The notes under the pieces were generated by a model. It was not told the DNA's origin. It made no database searches and saw only the letters and a list, made by a program, of their open reading frames with translations. From assembly GCA_036346255.1 (NCBI GenBank), contig CM070625.1:21289488-21353487 (forward strand): a stretch of 64,000 bases of DNA. Reading direction: 5' to 3'. Positions 24,178 to 35,439 of this stretch are shown here, one piece after another; the stretch's first letter is position 1; the number at the start of each line of letters is the position of its first letter. The translations under genes were made by a program, and so were the position numbers. This DNA is from Ampelocalamus luodianensis (taxonomy: Eukaryota > Streptophyta > Magnoliopsida > Poales > Poaceae).

Positions 24178-24870
24178 ATATTAATTTTATCTATTTAGTA
24201 GATAATTTTATACATTTTTCATAATTTTCCTGGTGTTTTTAGGATTTTCTGATAATTTTTAAGGTCTAGGAGAAATTTTTAGAATTACTAAACCTATTAA
24301 TTAATTTTCCAAAGACACAATACCATAGAAAAATAAACCATTAAAATATGATGCTTCCAACGTGTACCGGCTCTAAGGTTTCACAATTTATGGAAACTCA
24401 GAGACCTTAGAAATTCAGTTTCTAGGATTAATTTAATTCAAGGTTATTGCATTAAAAATATAAAATATAAAATAAATGACCATAAGTCGAGGGTCGGGAT
24501 TATAAAATAACCATAAACATATTGATCCGACACAAAAATTAGATTTCTGAAAGGGTTATTCTGCAAGAATATAAAAAAATCCAAAATATGTCGTAAACTC
24601 CCCAAACTCCGGGGCTTTCCACAAAATTTCCTTATCTGCAAAAAAAAACTCCTCGTAATTTTTAGAACTCTGAGGACCCATGTGCAATTTTCTAGGATTT
24701 TTCCTTTTTTCTTTTCCCGATTTTTCTCTCTACTTTTTCAGTGGGTCGGGCTGGCCCATAAGGGCATCAGGCTTGTTTGCAAAGGGGTGGGGGGTTTTAG
24801 GATTCTCATGCCCTCGCTCGATGTGATGGCGGTGGCACAAAGGTCTGTAAGCGCGGCGCGGCGGCCATGG
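24178..24870 (+). repeat. Left arm (inner part) of the large inverted repeat
   Basis: This continues the left arm after the Mutator-like insertion. It is the reverse complement, with divergence, of about 27,700-28,340. Paired anchors are TTTTATCTATTTAGTAGATA with its partner near 28,305, TTTCACAATTTATGG with its partner near 28,115, and AAAGGGGTGGGGGGTTTTAG with its partner near 27,750. Similarity weakens in the GC-rich part beyond about 24,800, so the inner limit is approximate. Confidence 0.75.
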
Positions 24871-25467
24871 CGTCGCGCCCGTGGCGATGGCGCAATGGGC
24901 AGCATAGGCGGCATGAGCAGCGCGATGGGCATGCGCAGACACGACGCGGAGGGCGCGTGCTGCCAGCGGGGCAGCGGTGGGAGCAGCTGACACGAGCGTG
25001 GTTCGTCTAGCAATGCGTGGGCATGGCTCTACCAATGCGGCAGCGGTGGTGCGTGCCAGTGTCAAGCGGCGCAGCGATCGACCACGAAGCCGATGCATGG
25101 CGGCGCAGCCACTAACGACAACAGCCGGCGGCGTGGTGGCGGCTTCGGCGGTGCATACGTGGGCACCACCGGTCGGCGGCGGCGAGGCGAACGACCGGGC
25201 CATGCAAAAATTTTTCTTTTTATTTACGATTGATGAGCGATGAACGAACAGAGAACAATGCATATTCGATCTAATTGTGACTATTAACAGAAATTAATCA
25301 TAGATATCGATTAAATATATCTAAAACCCTAATTTGCAATTAACGAATCTAATCGGGTTTGAGCAAAATTAATCTACCAAATTAATTCATAGCGAAATTA
25401 GAGATTGAAAGATGAAATCTCGACGACATACCGATTCGGCCGTGTGGAATGATTCGTGCTGATAACA
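24871..25467 (-). pseudogene. GC-rich sequence and possible copia internal 5' region
   Basis: On the minus strand this lies directly behind the LTR at 25,468-25,686. It includes the primer-binding-site-like TTATCAGCACGA, an AT-rich leader, and then the start of a GC-rich frame (24,730-25,263, 177 codons, Ala/Arg-rich). No gag motif is recognisable. The same frame runs into the inverted-repeat arm, so the boundary between copia leader and arm is not resolved. Confidence 0.4.
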
Positions 25468-25686
25468 TGTTGAATAACGTAGTCGTCACAGGAAGACAAT
25501 TAGCCAATCATCAAACTATAGAGACAATAGACAGAGAGACAACACATATAAACACAATATGGGCAACCTCTTTATTCATTTATCAATCTTTTATGTGTAT
25601 AGGAATGTCATATTTATAGACTAAAACCCACCAAAAACAGTTTCAGCATTATGCCCATCAACCCTTAATCCAGGATTTCTTTAACA
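25468..25686 (-). mobile_element. Ty1/copia LTR of 219 bp, minus strand
   Basis: Read on the minus strand, it starts TGTTAAAGAAATCCTGG, holds TATAAATATGAC and AATAAAGAGGTTGCCCATAT, and ends TATTCAACA. This is followed by a TTATCAGCACG-type primer-binding site as found in copia elements. No second LTR of this element was found, so it is a truncated copy. The related fragment at about 8,930-9,130 is in the opposite orientation. Confidence 0.7.
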
Positions 25687-25696
25687 CGGTCAAATT

Positions 25697-27240
25697 TTAA
25701 AGCTGGGTTGAACCCCGCGCGTCTGTGCCATGGCTCTCTCCGCTGCAACATGGATCAGGGCCCACATCCAGAGCCTAGAGTGGAAGCAGCGCAACACTGC
25801 CACGTGGAGCACGTCCGTCGCCGTTGGTTTTGATTTCGCCAAAGCATGTGTGGCATGGTTGTTGTCGTACTCTACTCAGATCGAGCCGGCTCGCACCGAC
25901 AATCATCGTGCAAACCGGCAAAATTTTCACAAGGGAAACTCCTCACATTTCCAAATGTTTTACTGCTGGGTTAATTTCTTATATAGGATTCGCTGATCAA
26001 CTCTATGAAAATCTAGAAGTATTTTTATCAAGCTCCTGTATCTCTCAATTGATGCCAACCGCCCGACTCCACCTTCCACTTTCTCTCTCTGCGGCTCAAG
26101 CAGCAAGGCTGCTGGCATGGCAACGTGGGACCTGGCTAGGTGGCGGCGGCGGCACAAGGTGGCCAAGGCCGGGCAACCGAGGCGAGGTTGCAGCAAGGCC
26201 AGCGGCGCCGAATCCCCGGGCACAGCAGAGAGGGAGGAGAGGGTGGAGTCGGGGACACGGGGCAGAGGGAAAGATCGAGGCAGGAGGCAGAGCGGTAGCA
26301 GGCGAGTGCAGTGGGGAGGAGGTCAGCGCGGAACGGGCAGAGGATGTGACGGTGGCGCGACTCAGCGACGTGGCAAGCACGGGAGGTGAGGGCGAAGGAC
26401 AAGAGGGCGCGTGGGTCGGCGACGACGACGCGGTCGAGGATAAGGAAGAGGAACTCATCGGCGAGGCCCAATAGCAGCGGCGACGCCTGAGTGCACGGCG
26501 GGGCGACGGCAGAAGGGAAAAGGGGAGCCTGGAGGAGACCTGGTGAAGGAAGAAGAAGGGAGAGGGGATGTGAATGAAAGAAGAGAGAATGAGAAGGAAG
26601 GAAGAAGAATGTGATGTAGAATACATAGTCAAAAAAAAGCACAGGGCGTATAAAAGATAAGACAAAATATCAATTACATAAAACTTAATGGCAAATTATC
26701 AAAACAAACTATAAAGTGTGGTAAAATAGTAAATTTCCCGTGTTATTTTGAGGTTCTGTACACTTGCATCTTATGAATTTCAAAGTACGTGGAATCTTTT
26801 ATACGAACTTCGGAAGTTAGCTGGTCAGGAAAGGTTAGATCAAGAATAGTACACCAATTTGAGCAAGTTGATCGAGATACGGGCTTACGTTGAAAATCAC
26901 CTTTCAAAGTTTTTCTGGTTTTGCATTTAAATGAGGCAAGTAGGGTAGGCTACCCCTGTAGCGGTACTACGTTAGCAGGAGTACTAGCGGTATATTTATG
27001 AGTCACATTTGGAACCATAAATTGCCATGGCAATGGCTACAGGAAATCCCAGCAACCAGCTCGTGATCCTTAGGTGAAACATTACCATGCGGTGGTAGGC
27101 AGTACCTTCATGGTACACGCATGTGATTAGTACCATCGACGGAAATTCAGTTCTGTTTTTTTTTTACTTCTTTTTCTTGGACCAGTTATAGTTTTATTAC
27201 CCTGAACGTACACGGGCTGGTACACAAATAATGAGTTTTC
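25697..27240 (+). repeat. Duplicated segment, copy 1, with an internal GC-rich insertion
   Basis: Two blocks (25,697-26,056 and about 26,738-27,240) match 51,730-52,630 in order and orientation. Shared words include ACGTGGAGCACGTCCGTCGC, ACATTTCCAAATGTTTTACT and GTACGTGGAATCTTTTATAC. About 0.68 kb at 26,057-26,737 is absent from copy 2. The segment is non-coding as far as I can tell; the frame at 25,730-25,996 is interrupted in copy 2. Confidence 0.85.
26057..26737. mobile_element. GC-rich insertion in duplicated segment copy 1
   Basis: Comparison with copy 2 shows this block as an insertion between CTCTCAATTGATG and the GGTTCTGTACACTTGCATC stretch. It is GC-rich with overlapping low-complexity frames on both strands (189 codons minus, 90 codons plus), followed by an AT-rich tail. 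It resembles another captured gene fragment. I did not find clear terminal inverted repeats or a target duplication, so the element class is open. Confidence 0.5.
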
Positions 27241-27699
27241 GTTCATTTAACCTCTTTTTTAAACTTTTCACTCACCTCCTATCTCTTCTCTAGCAATATA
27301 TTATATTTTAGGATAGGCAAAGTATCCTACAGCAAAGAGTCACTAAAGTTTAGTATCTTTCAGCAAAAACATAAAAATTAGTGTCCTAAAGCTCGTTCAC
27401 CGCCGCGCTCGCTGCGGCCACGCTGCCATCCCGCCGCTCGTCCACGTCGAGCCGAAGCCGAGCGCCGCCTCCCACCAGCGTGTCCGCACCATGCCGCCTT
27501 GGCCCAAAGTCGCTAGCACGCCGGCTACCCCGCGCCCGCGTAGCCACGCCACTCCCACGTGAGAGACGTGCCCCACGCCACGGCTCCGCACGCCCCGCGC
27601 CACACCGCCCTGTACCCTGTTCGACGCATGCGCGCCCACACGCCGCTGCCTCCGCGCCTGACGCGCCACCTCACGTTGCGCCGTGGCCAAGCTGGGCCT
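27241..27699. other. Spacer and GC-rich inner edge of the right arm
   Basis: About 150 AT-rich bases (27,241-27,390) are followed by GC-rich sequence with frames on both strands. The composition parallels 24,870-25,250 of the left arm, but base-level similarity is weak. No gene is recognised. Confidence 0.4.
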
Positions 27700-30001
27700 T
27701 CGCATCGCGCCACCGCCGCCATCGAATGGCCAGCATGGGAAACCCTAAAGACCCCTTTTCTACTCCCACCAAGTCCCATGTGGCCCGACACATTGGTTTT
27801 TTTTTTGAAAAAAGGGGAACCCCGACAATCTTGCAAAAAGACCCTCGGGTTGCTGGAAAATCACGAGGACATTTTCCGATTAAAGTTTTCTTGCAGAAAC
27901 ACCCCTGTATTTTTAGGATTTAAGGCGCTTTGCAGATTTTTGGCATTATTACGAAAAGATCTTCGGGTTTCCAGTTTTTGCGTTGGTACAATGAGTTCTA
28001 AGGCTCTTTTGCAACTTAGACCATATGGTTTTGGTTAATCACCTTAATTATTAAGTAAATTGTGAAAATTTCAATAATTTATAGAAACTGAATTTCTAAG
28101 GTATATAAATTTCCATATAATTTGTGAAACCTTAGACCTAGTACACCTTGAAAGTATCATATTTTTATGGTTTATTTTTCTGGTATTGTGTGTTTTGGAA
28201 AATTAATTAACGGATTTAGTAATTCTAAAAACTGCTTTCAGACCTTAAAAAATTATCAAAAAATCCCAAAAATCCCAGGAAAATTATGCAAAATGTATAA
28301 AATTATCCAATGAATAGATAAAATTAATCTTTACTATTGTGCGCTCATTTCATGCATTTAAAATGTTTTACTAGCTGTAAAAATAAAAAAAATGCATGAA
28401 TTATATAGGACATGGTTGACATCACTAAGTGGATATTCGTTTGCCCTGGATGACAACAATGATAAGCCCATATTATGCTCTATGGAGACCTATACCAATC
28501 TCCTAGTTATCCCTTAACTTTGCAAAGATGTCGTTTTCTTGCGAGTTGCATTAGTAGTATAGATTCAGCTCCTGTCGAGCTTGGTCCTGCTCCTGTTGAG
28601 CATCTCTTATCTTTTGCTTTAGGCTAGAACCTTATGCATTAGATCATTATTTCCCAGATGCCATAAATAAAATAATGGTCTAAGTTGATCTATTAAAGTC
28701 TTATCGCATGCTGAATAGTTGATTAAATCTGCATAATAAAACATTTTACCAGTAGCATATTTTACATGTAGTAAAATAATTAATCTTGTATGGAATAAAT
28801 TTTGTAAACATATTCCTGAAAATTAAAAATACACTGCCATGCCTTGATGTCAAAATATTATACATGTGTTCTTGATATCTAATAAGCCTCAATTCACTAG
28901 CTTGTAGTGCGGATGCCCAAATAGCAAAAGGAAAACTATTTTCTCTCAGTGGCACCGGACCAATCCTAGCCATATGTTGATCTTTGATGGATCACTTTAG
29001 CTAGAAAACACCATATTCCTCAAATAAGTATAGAATAACTTCAGCAATAACACTTGGAGTCTTTATAACACTATCCTCCATCACACTGATTTCTTAATTG
29101 AAGAAATTTGTAAGCAGAATGTTACAAAGTATATATTGGTTTCACGCTAACAAAATTTGCAAATCTTTCACTCCAAGTTTATTTCAAGCAAATGACTGAT
29201 GCACATGCTATCACTTGGGATTTTTATAGTTGGCATGAAATGGGAGAGAATATTGGACTTGTGTGCAATATTAAAACCTAACAGACATAGAAAAATGTTC
29301 AAAACAAGTCATGGTAGGTATAGTGGTATATCCTAGGTCAAAGCCAGAAACAAATTAGCCTGAAGAAATAAATTAATCTAGTTTATTTTAGGAAATAATA
29401 AAAGTAAATTGCATTATTATTATCCTTATCTAGTTGATATGGAAAATATCATTTACGCCATTGCCGACACTCATGCTATTGGCAACCACAATCATTGCAG
29501 CCCACAAAGGGCAATTGATTTTTGCCTTCAGCAATATGTTAACCGCTAGCATACGAGAATGCACATGGCAAACCGACGGCTACTTGACGTAGTCGCACAT
29601 ATGTCATGTTGGCTATGCATCGAAGCATGTCATACTCCTCGAAATGACACATGCATAATTGGTAAATACGATCGGCAACTGCATCACCACCAGAAACCAT
29701 ATCACTTGCTTCAAGCAATATAACTCCTGAAATAAAATAGAATGACCTATTGAATTTTGTTGATCCTGAATTATCTCCAATTGGCCATGTTGATTCTCGC
29801 ATTACAAATTAAAATCATACATACAATTTATCACCATTAATTAAATATAGTGTTCCTGTTGAACAATAAATATTTTCATCAAATAATTATACTATCAGGA
29901 TGATTCAACTAGATTTGAAATCCAGAATAAGATCTATTTTTCCGTGTAGATTAACTATGGTCAAATATTTTGTGTTCCGTCATTATATTTTATGTTCCAG
30001 T
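27700..30001 (-). repeat. Right arm of the large inverted repeat, uninterrupted
   Basis: The reverse complement of this arm matches 9,241-10,918 followed directly by 24,178-24,870. At about 28,331-28,339 it holds one copy of TTACTATTG (reverse CAATAGTAA), the site duplicated around the Mutator-like element in the left arm. It therefore preserves the pre-insertion state. The minus-strand frame at 29,539-29,802 (87 codons) shares LLEASDM and a DAV-containing stretch with the left-arm frame. The outer edge is where TTATGTTCCAG meets unrelated sequence. Confidence 0.8.
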
Positions 30002-30307
30002 GGTTGGAGATCATGTTGGGTCTGAAATTGAATCAAACATGTGCCCATGATAGGGGAAGTTTGTGGTATGCTATTAATAAAGATCGAATCTCGGCATTAG
30101 GGGAGAGAAATACCCAAAAGTTCGAATGTCGTTGTATTTTCCAGAAGGAAAAGATATTTAGTACTAAAATACACGCACTAGTCAAGCTAAATTTAAGGTT
30201 TAGTTTATACTCATGTACGTCAGAAGCGGTGAGCTTGCCAGAAACTTTCCAATTATGGAGGAGATACCACAGTGTTTACTTGCTGTAAATACGTCGCTAA
30301 GAGTGGA
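30002..30307. other. Unassigned sequence between the right arm and the solo LTR
   Basis: No homology to the left flank of the inverted repeat was seen. The 98-codon frame at 29,992-30,288 has no recognisable motif. The sequence resumes at 49,205 after the solo LTR. Confidence 0.45.
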
Positions 30308-31439
30308 ACACCTGTAACAGCCCTAACTTAGGGTTTGTATTTCCAATGTAAGATTTTGAGGAGAAATAAAAACTTTTGTTGTCTCTTCAAATCATTTGGA
30401 AGCTTTCCAAATTTTCCCTAGCAATTTCCATTTTCTAGAATTAAAATTCTTGTGTATGGAAATTGTTGTCAGCAAATTCTTAGCCTTCAAACTTATGATC
30501 ATCCTCTGAAAATATTTTTCCTGTCATCTTGACCATCCTAACTACCTCTCTGAAAAATTTCACAATTTTTAGATTTTGGTTGCTATTTCAAATGGCCAAG
30601 TCAAACCAGTTTTGAAATCTGGTCAAACCTCTGGACAGCAGCTTGTGAATTTTATTGGGAGAAATATAGTGCATGAAAACTCCTGGACAAATTACACAAG
30701 GTTGTCCTCTGTTCCAGTAAGCTCCCATAAAAATTTCGGAATTTTTGGAGCTCAGGAGATACCTCTAAAAATTCCCCAAACCTTCTCTGTCTTTCTAATT
30801 CAAATCTGGAATCACTGTTCCTCGGGCTCGGATCCAGCTCAGACTCGAGTCCGACCCGCGCTGTAACAGCCCCAATCTTATCAACAGTAATAATCTGTAT
30901 TATGAACAGTAATAGACTACTGTTCATATCATTACTGTTCTTAATCTCAGTTGGGAGTTGCTGTTACCAAATAAAACCTTCCTTTTTGCCAAAGTCCAAA
31001 AAAAAAAAAACCTACTTAGAATATTTAAAGGAATACAAGGTAACACTTGTATTGTGACTGGGGAGTATTTTTATTAAAGCCTAGATAAATTATCTTGGCT
31101 AAAAATATTTTCGTTGCATTTTTAGAAATTATTTGGACTTAAAGAAAATTTATGGTCTTTAAATAAACATTTTCGGCCTGAAATAGATATTTATGTATTT
31201 TATAAAGTGAAAATGTGGTTTATGAAATTTATCTGGGAAATATATCATCCCAGTAGCTTACAGTAAAAATTTCATGATTTTATGAATTTATTTGCTATTT
31301 TTAAAGTCCCAGTCAAACCTTTTAAATATTTGAATAAGGTTTGGTCAACCAAACCGGTCCAAACCCAAGTCTAATCACTGTAGCGACCCAGTCTCATGTG
31401 GACTTGGTCCAATCGAATCTTTTGGTCCGGCTCGGTCAC

Positions 31440-32260
31440 GTCCCAACGCGAGCCCAAAGCTCACGCGTGATGCGGGCCGTCGATTTTCAATCGAGCGGCG
31501 AGCTCACGGTGTCACGCGCGAGCTGTCCACGTGTACACTTTAATCTCCACCGTTGGATATTGATCTAACGCGCGAGATCGGTGTATGCAACCGGACAACT
31601 CCGGATCCATGTTTGATCTCCACCGTTCGTTTCTAATCCAGCCGTGCGCCTTTTCGTTTTAAACTTAAAGGTGCGCTTTTATCTCGGCCGTTAGATTCAA
31701 ATCCTCGGCTTTTCCCTTTTCGCGTGTTATAAAGCCGCACTCCTGCGGGCGTTGGATCCTCATCGTATGGACTAGATTTGTGTATGCATTGGACGACTCG
31801 GATCCCCGCACAATCGTGGCCGTCCATCCTTGATCGGTAGGTATCGCTTATTTCTTTTGAAACGAGGCGCATTAATGTGGGCCTTTGGATTTCAATCCTA
31901 CGGCACTCCAATTAGATCGTGGACCTTTAAAGCCCAAAATAGGTGGATCGTTGGATTTCAATCGTGCGGACCACATGGGTGTATGCAATCGGACCATCAG
32001 GTTCCTTTTACATCCCGATAGTGAAATCAAATCCAACGGTGTTAAACCATCGCATCTAAAAGGGTGGCGTGTATATCCTTTAATTGATCGTTGGATTTTG
32101 ATCCAACGTCTATCTTTGAAAGCGGGCCCGCGGCACCATCGGGATTTCGTTTTAATCTCGTTCGGTCGATCTTGATCGTGCGGTCCATATTAAATGATCT
32201 GATTCAAATCATTTAATCTCTCTATTTATCATAGCCGCCCATTTCCAATCGGACGGTGAC
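31440..32260 (+). repeat. Degenerate repeats in the U3 of the chromovirus-like LTR
   Basis: A motif of the form CCGTTGGAT(T)T..AATC followed by a GTGTATGCA..CGGAC block recurs about ten times (for example near 31,484, 31,549, 31,621, 31,685, 31,750, 31,888, 31,948, 32,030 and 32,087) at a spacing of about 60-90 bases. The repeat is present in the 3' LTR too, and related words occur at 45,620-45,735 in the solo LTR. Repeats like this in U3 often hold enhancer elements; that role is inference. Confidence 0.6.
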
Positions 32261-32474
32261 ATTTGTTGAGCCTTTACGAGTGCGCGGTGAGGATGACAAT
32301 GGGGCCCACATGTCGGTTGGCTCTTATCTTCTTCCTCTCTCTCATTGCATGATTTCTCTGGAAATCAAGAGAGGATTATCCCAAAGTTTTGCAACTAATT
32401 TTTTGGGATAATTAGCCTAAATGGACACCTCATCAAGCTCTAGACTTTTCCCAATTGCCTGTAGCTCAACATCC

Positions 32475-32483
32475 ATATATAAA
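32475..32483 (+). promoter_or_regulatory. TATA box of the chromovirus-like 5' LTR
   Basis: CATATATAAACCC is a canonical plant TATA context, repeated in the 3' LTR at 42,834-42,842. A transcription start around 32,505 is inferred, which would make everything upstream U3 (about 1.64 kb). Confidence 0.6.
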
Positions 32484-33430
32484 CCCTAGCCTTTTGGCGC
32501 GCCATTGTTGACCACTGAAGCTCATTTTCTTCCTTCTTGATGGTGGAGTTCTTACTCCTATCCTTGCTTATCCATCCTTAAGCCCTGGTTTTACCTTGCA
32601 TTAAAGATTTGATGTCTTTTGCGAGTTAAATCGATTTGATCTCTCTGTCAAGCAACCTCAAATTTTCGGGGTTCTTGGTGTTTTTCCATACTGGTAAGCC
32701 AAAAGCCCTAGTTTCGATATCTTAAGCATCCTAGGAACCTTAGGAGCTGCTGTGAATCATTCTTTTGAGCATCAGTAGCTTGATCATGCTTCAAACTGAA
32801 AAGTTGATGTTATGCCTTTTCGGTTGTTCCTGTCATTTTCAAGACTTAGGGTTCTCCCTGTCAACCTATCATCTTATCTAGGTTTTGACTAAACCCTAGC
32901 AGCATGACAAGTTGATTTTTCAATTCTTGTCATCATCTATTTTGACTCTTAGCTGAAATCGCCTCTGTTTTCTTGTCGGCTCAGCAGACAAAATAGGTCT
33001 TTGCTTTAGCTTTTGTGTCGACTAGTTAGGGTTAGACTAAGGTTGGTTTGGGATGTTAATTACCTAAAAGATCATGCTAAGATTCGTTTATGAACTTTTG
33101 CATGATCTATACTTCTATTCAGAAAATTTGCAATCTGTCTGTTTTGGCTCTTTTCAAATCAAACGGAACTTTGCACTAAAATCTAATTTACATCTTTTGA
33201 AAGCAGTGAGCTATATAATGGGTTATTATCATTATTATGGTAGTTATGACTTAAGCATCTGTGAATCATGCATTTCTAGATTGATCATGCATATTTCTTC
33301 TATGTTGGACTTATTGTCAGTTTTGGTATTTATTGGATTTTATTGCTTCTTTTAGAACCCGGTTCTACTGAAGCTTTTGAATACACTTCTGAACAATCTG
33401 AGCCTGCAACAGAAGTTTACTATTACCAAG

Positions 33431-34776
33431 GCAAGCATCCTCTTTGCACCATATTGAACCCAAATTTTGTACAATAGCTTTTACAAATCCAGTGGTAACT
33501 GTGCATGCTATGATTCTGAAAATACAAAATATGATCTGTTAGTAGTTAGTTATGACCTAACGTGATGGATTACCTTAATCATGACCATACACTCAACTCT
33601 AGTGTAGTACTGTATACTATATGGTCTATTTTCAGATTTGGCTTAGATATGCAGTCTAGAGATTTTAGAGTTTGACAAGCATATCTTGTCAAACATGGGA
33701 ATTACAACTGAACTATTGTCATTTCAAACTCTTTGTCGGCTCGTAAATCAGTTTGTATTTGAAATTCAAATTGATCTGGACAAGAGGAAGTTAGTGATGG
33801 TGCTTTCGTGCGAGATTGGGTTTTGTGGTGGACTTGTCAGGGTTAATTAAGGACCGAACTCGATTATTCAATTCAAGTCCCCACGTACTTCCACATGCAG
33901 TGTATGGCGCTGTTTGGTTAAGTAAAATGTTGAGACTATTGAGTTGGAAACAGGAGAGTAAGGATATGTGTATTGGCCTTGCATGGCATAGATGCTTTGG
34001 TCCGAGGAGTTGCGTTTTATGCCATGTGAGCTTTGTATGTCGATGTCGATGTTCTTAGGAGGTGAGGCGTATATGTGCCTCGTCGCATATCACGATACCT
34101 TAATGGTGCCGATAGCATTCTATTATGGGTGGTGAGCCCAATTTGTTTTTAAATTGTTTGGATCGGCATTCTTGACACAACATGTGTGCCAGTGGTTAGT
34201 AGGTGGTGTAGCCTACACTATGGGATTAGTTCACACATGGGGTCCAACTCAATAGTGTTAACTTGTTGAAAAATACCAAATCTTAGTTTCCCGGTCGGCA
34301 TACCAAAGGAAGTGTGTCATCATTCGGAGGCATCCGAAGGCAGCGGGCTAACTAAGTCATGTAGGTAAAGATGTACACCTGCGGGGTATAAAGCATTCGA
34401 ATAGCCGTGTCCACGGTCATGGGCGATAACTTGAATTGGTGTCATCAGTATAGAAGTTTTGATTTTCAAAAATCTGGTTTTGGTTTATTTCGGTTGGCAT
34501 GAGGAATCATGCAATGTCTTTATTACGTTTATGTCATTTATTATCTGTTTTAAGCAAACTTTGATTTATTAAATTGCTTTATCAAAGTTTAACCTTTGTA
34601 GGTTAAGATATATCGCTTTATGCAAATTTGAACCTTTATGCCTTCTGTTGTAACCTTATGCATGTAAAAACTCTACTCCTTTGATTAGGCTCTAATAACC
34701 ACTTTCTTTTATTAGTTTGTGTAAGACTTGTCTTGAGTACCTTCCGTACTCAAGGTGCTACCACCTATTGTTGCAG
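33431..34776 (+). other. Putative leader intron in the chromovirus-like 5' LTR
   Basis: Donor-like AAG|GCAAGC precedes 33,431. A perfect 9-bp hairpin CTTGAGTAC/GTACTCAAG (34,732-34,754, 5-base loop) lies 22 bases before the acceptor-like TTGTTGCAG ending at 34,776. The TATA box at 32,475 puts it in the transcribed leader. The 3' LTR keeps donor (43,794) and hairpin (45,087-45,109), but its acceptor reads TTGTTGCG. Confidence 0.5.
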
Positions 34777-35235
34777 GTGAGGACGGTTTTACGTATGAAG
34801 TACCCGTTAGCGCCGATCGGTGGCGCTAACGAGTAACGCTACTTCTTTCCTCCACGCAGCCTGCTGCGGGTGAATGGGGCCATTGGTGGACATTTTCCGT
34901 TTATTTTGCTTCCATTGTATCTTTGTTAAAGTGACCAAGTCACTTAATATTGTATTACTAATAGAATGATGTAACCTTATGTTTAATTATATCAATGTAT
35001 GACTCGTATGTGTTGATGCAATGTTGATGAAGGATATATATGCAATGATCGTTGATCACGGGAACCATTGTGAATCATATATATCAGAATCTGTTTCTTT
35101 GGATCATCACTTGTTAAATTTATATCTTTAGCATGATTTTTAATGAAAAGAGGCGATCTTGTTCTTTCATTAACAATTGTGCTACTGATATGAATTTAAT
35201 TAGTAACATTTCCAATAACAGGGGACCTCACGGCG

Positions 35236-35250
35236 TTGGTATCGAGCATC
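35236..35250 (+). other. Primer-binding site, initiator-tRNA type
   Basis: TTGGTATCGAGCATCG lies five bases behind the 5' LTR. It differs by one missing base from the TGGTATCAGAGC site that pairs with initiator tRNA-Met in many plant LTR elements. The missing base falls in a CAG. Confidence 0.75.
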
Positions 35251-35439
35251 GTTGCTGTGAGGTTAGAAGTAGCATGGTCGAAGTATTAGAGAGTCTTACG
35301 ATAAAATTATTTTCAAGCAGATAAGGTATTTTGAAATATGTGACATGACATCTTTTATTTCTTATCTTCCTTCTGTCACTTCTTACCCAACTTTACTGTT
35401 GGTTCATTTAAAAGTGAATTGTTCCTTATCTTGTCTTTT

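Larger units (their letters stand above)
30862..35231 (+). repeat. 5' LTR of the chromovirus-like element
   Basis: It starts TGTAACAGCCCCAATCTTAT and ends near GGGGACCTCAC. It matches 41,215-45,580 throughout. Differences from the 3' LTR are few in most stretches and are strongly concentrated at CAG and CTG sites. Confidence 0.93.

Noticed and set aside
24730..25263. 177-codon minus-strand frame as a host gene
   Set aside because: Ala/Arg-rich low-complexity sequence behind a copia LTR and at the edge of an inverted repeat, with no domain and overlapping frames on the other strand.
26096..26665. 189-codon minus-strand frame as a host gene
   Set aside because: It falls inside an insertion shown by comparison with the second copy of the segment. 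The composition is low-complexity and the opposite strand has equally long frames.
9241..30001. Interpretation of the inverted repeat as one complete long-TIR Mutator element
   Set aside because: No 9-bp duplication or Mutator-like terminal bases at 9,241 and 30,001, and the arms contain coding-like remnants at their outer parts.
35236..35250. Functional tRNA gene
   Set aside because: Only a short complement to a tRNA 3' end is present, at the exact position of a retrotransposon primer-binding site. There is no cloverleaf.
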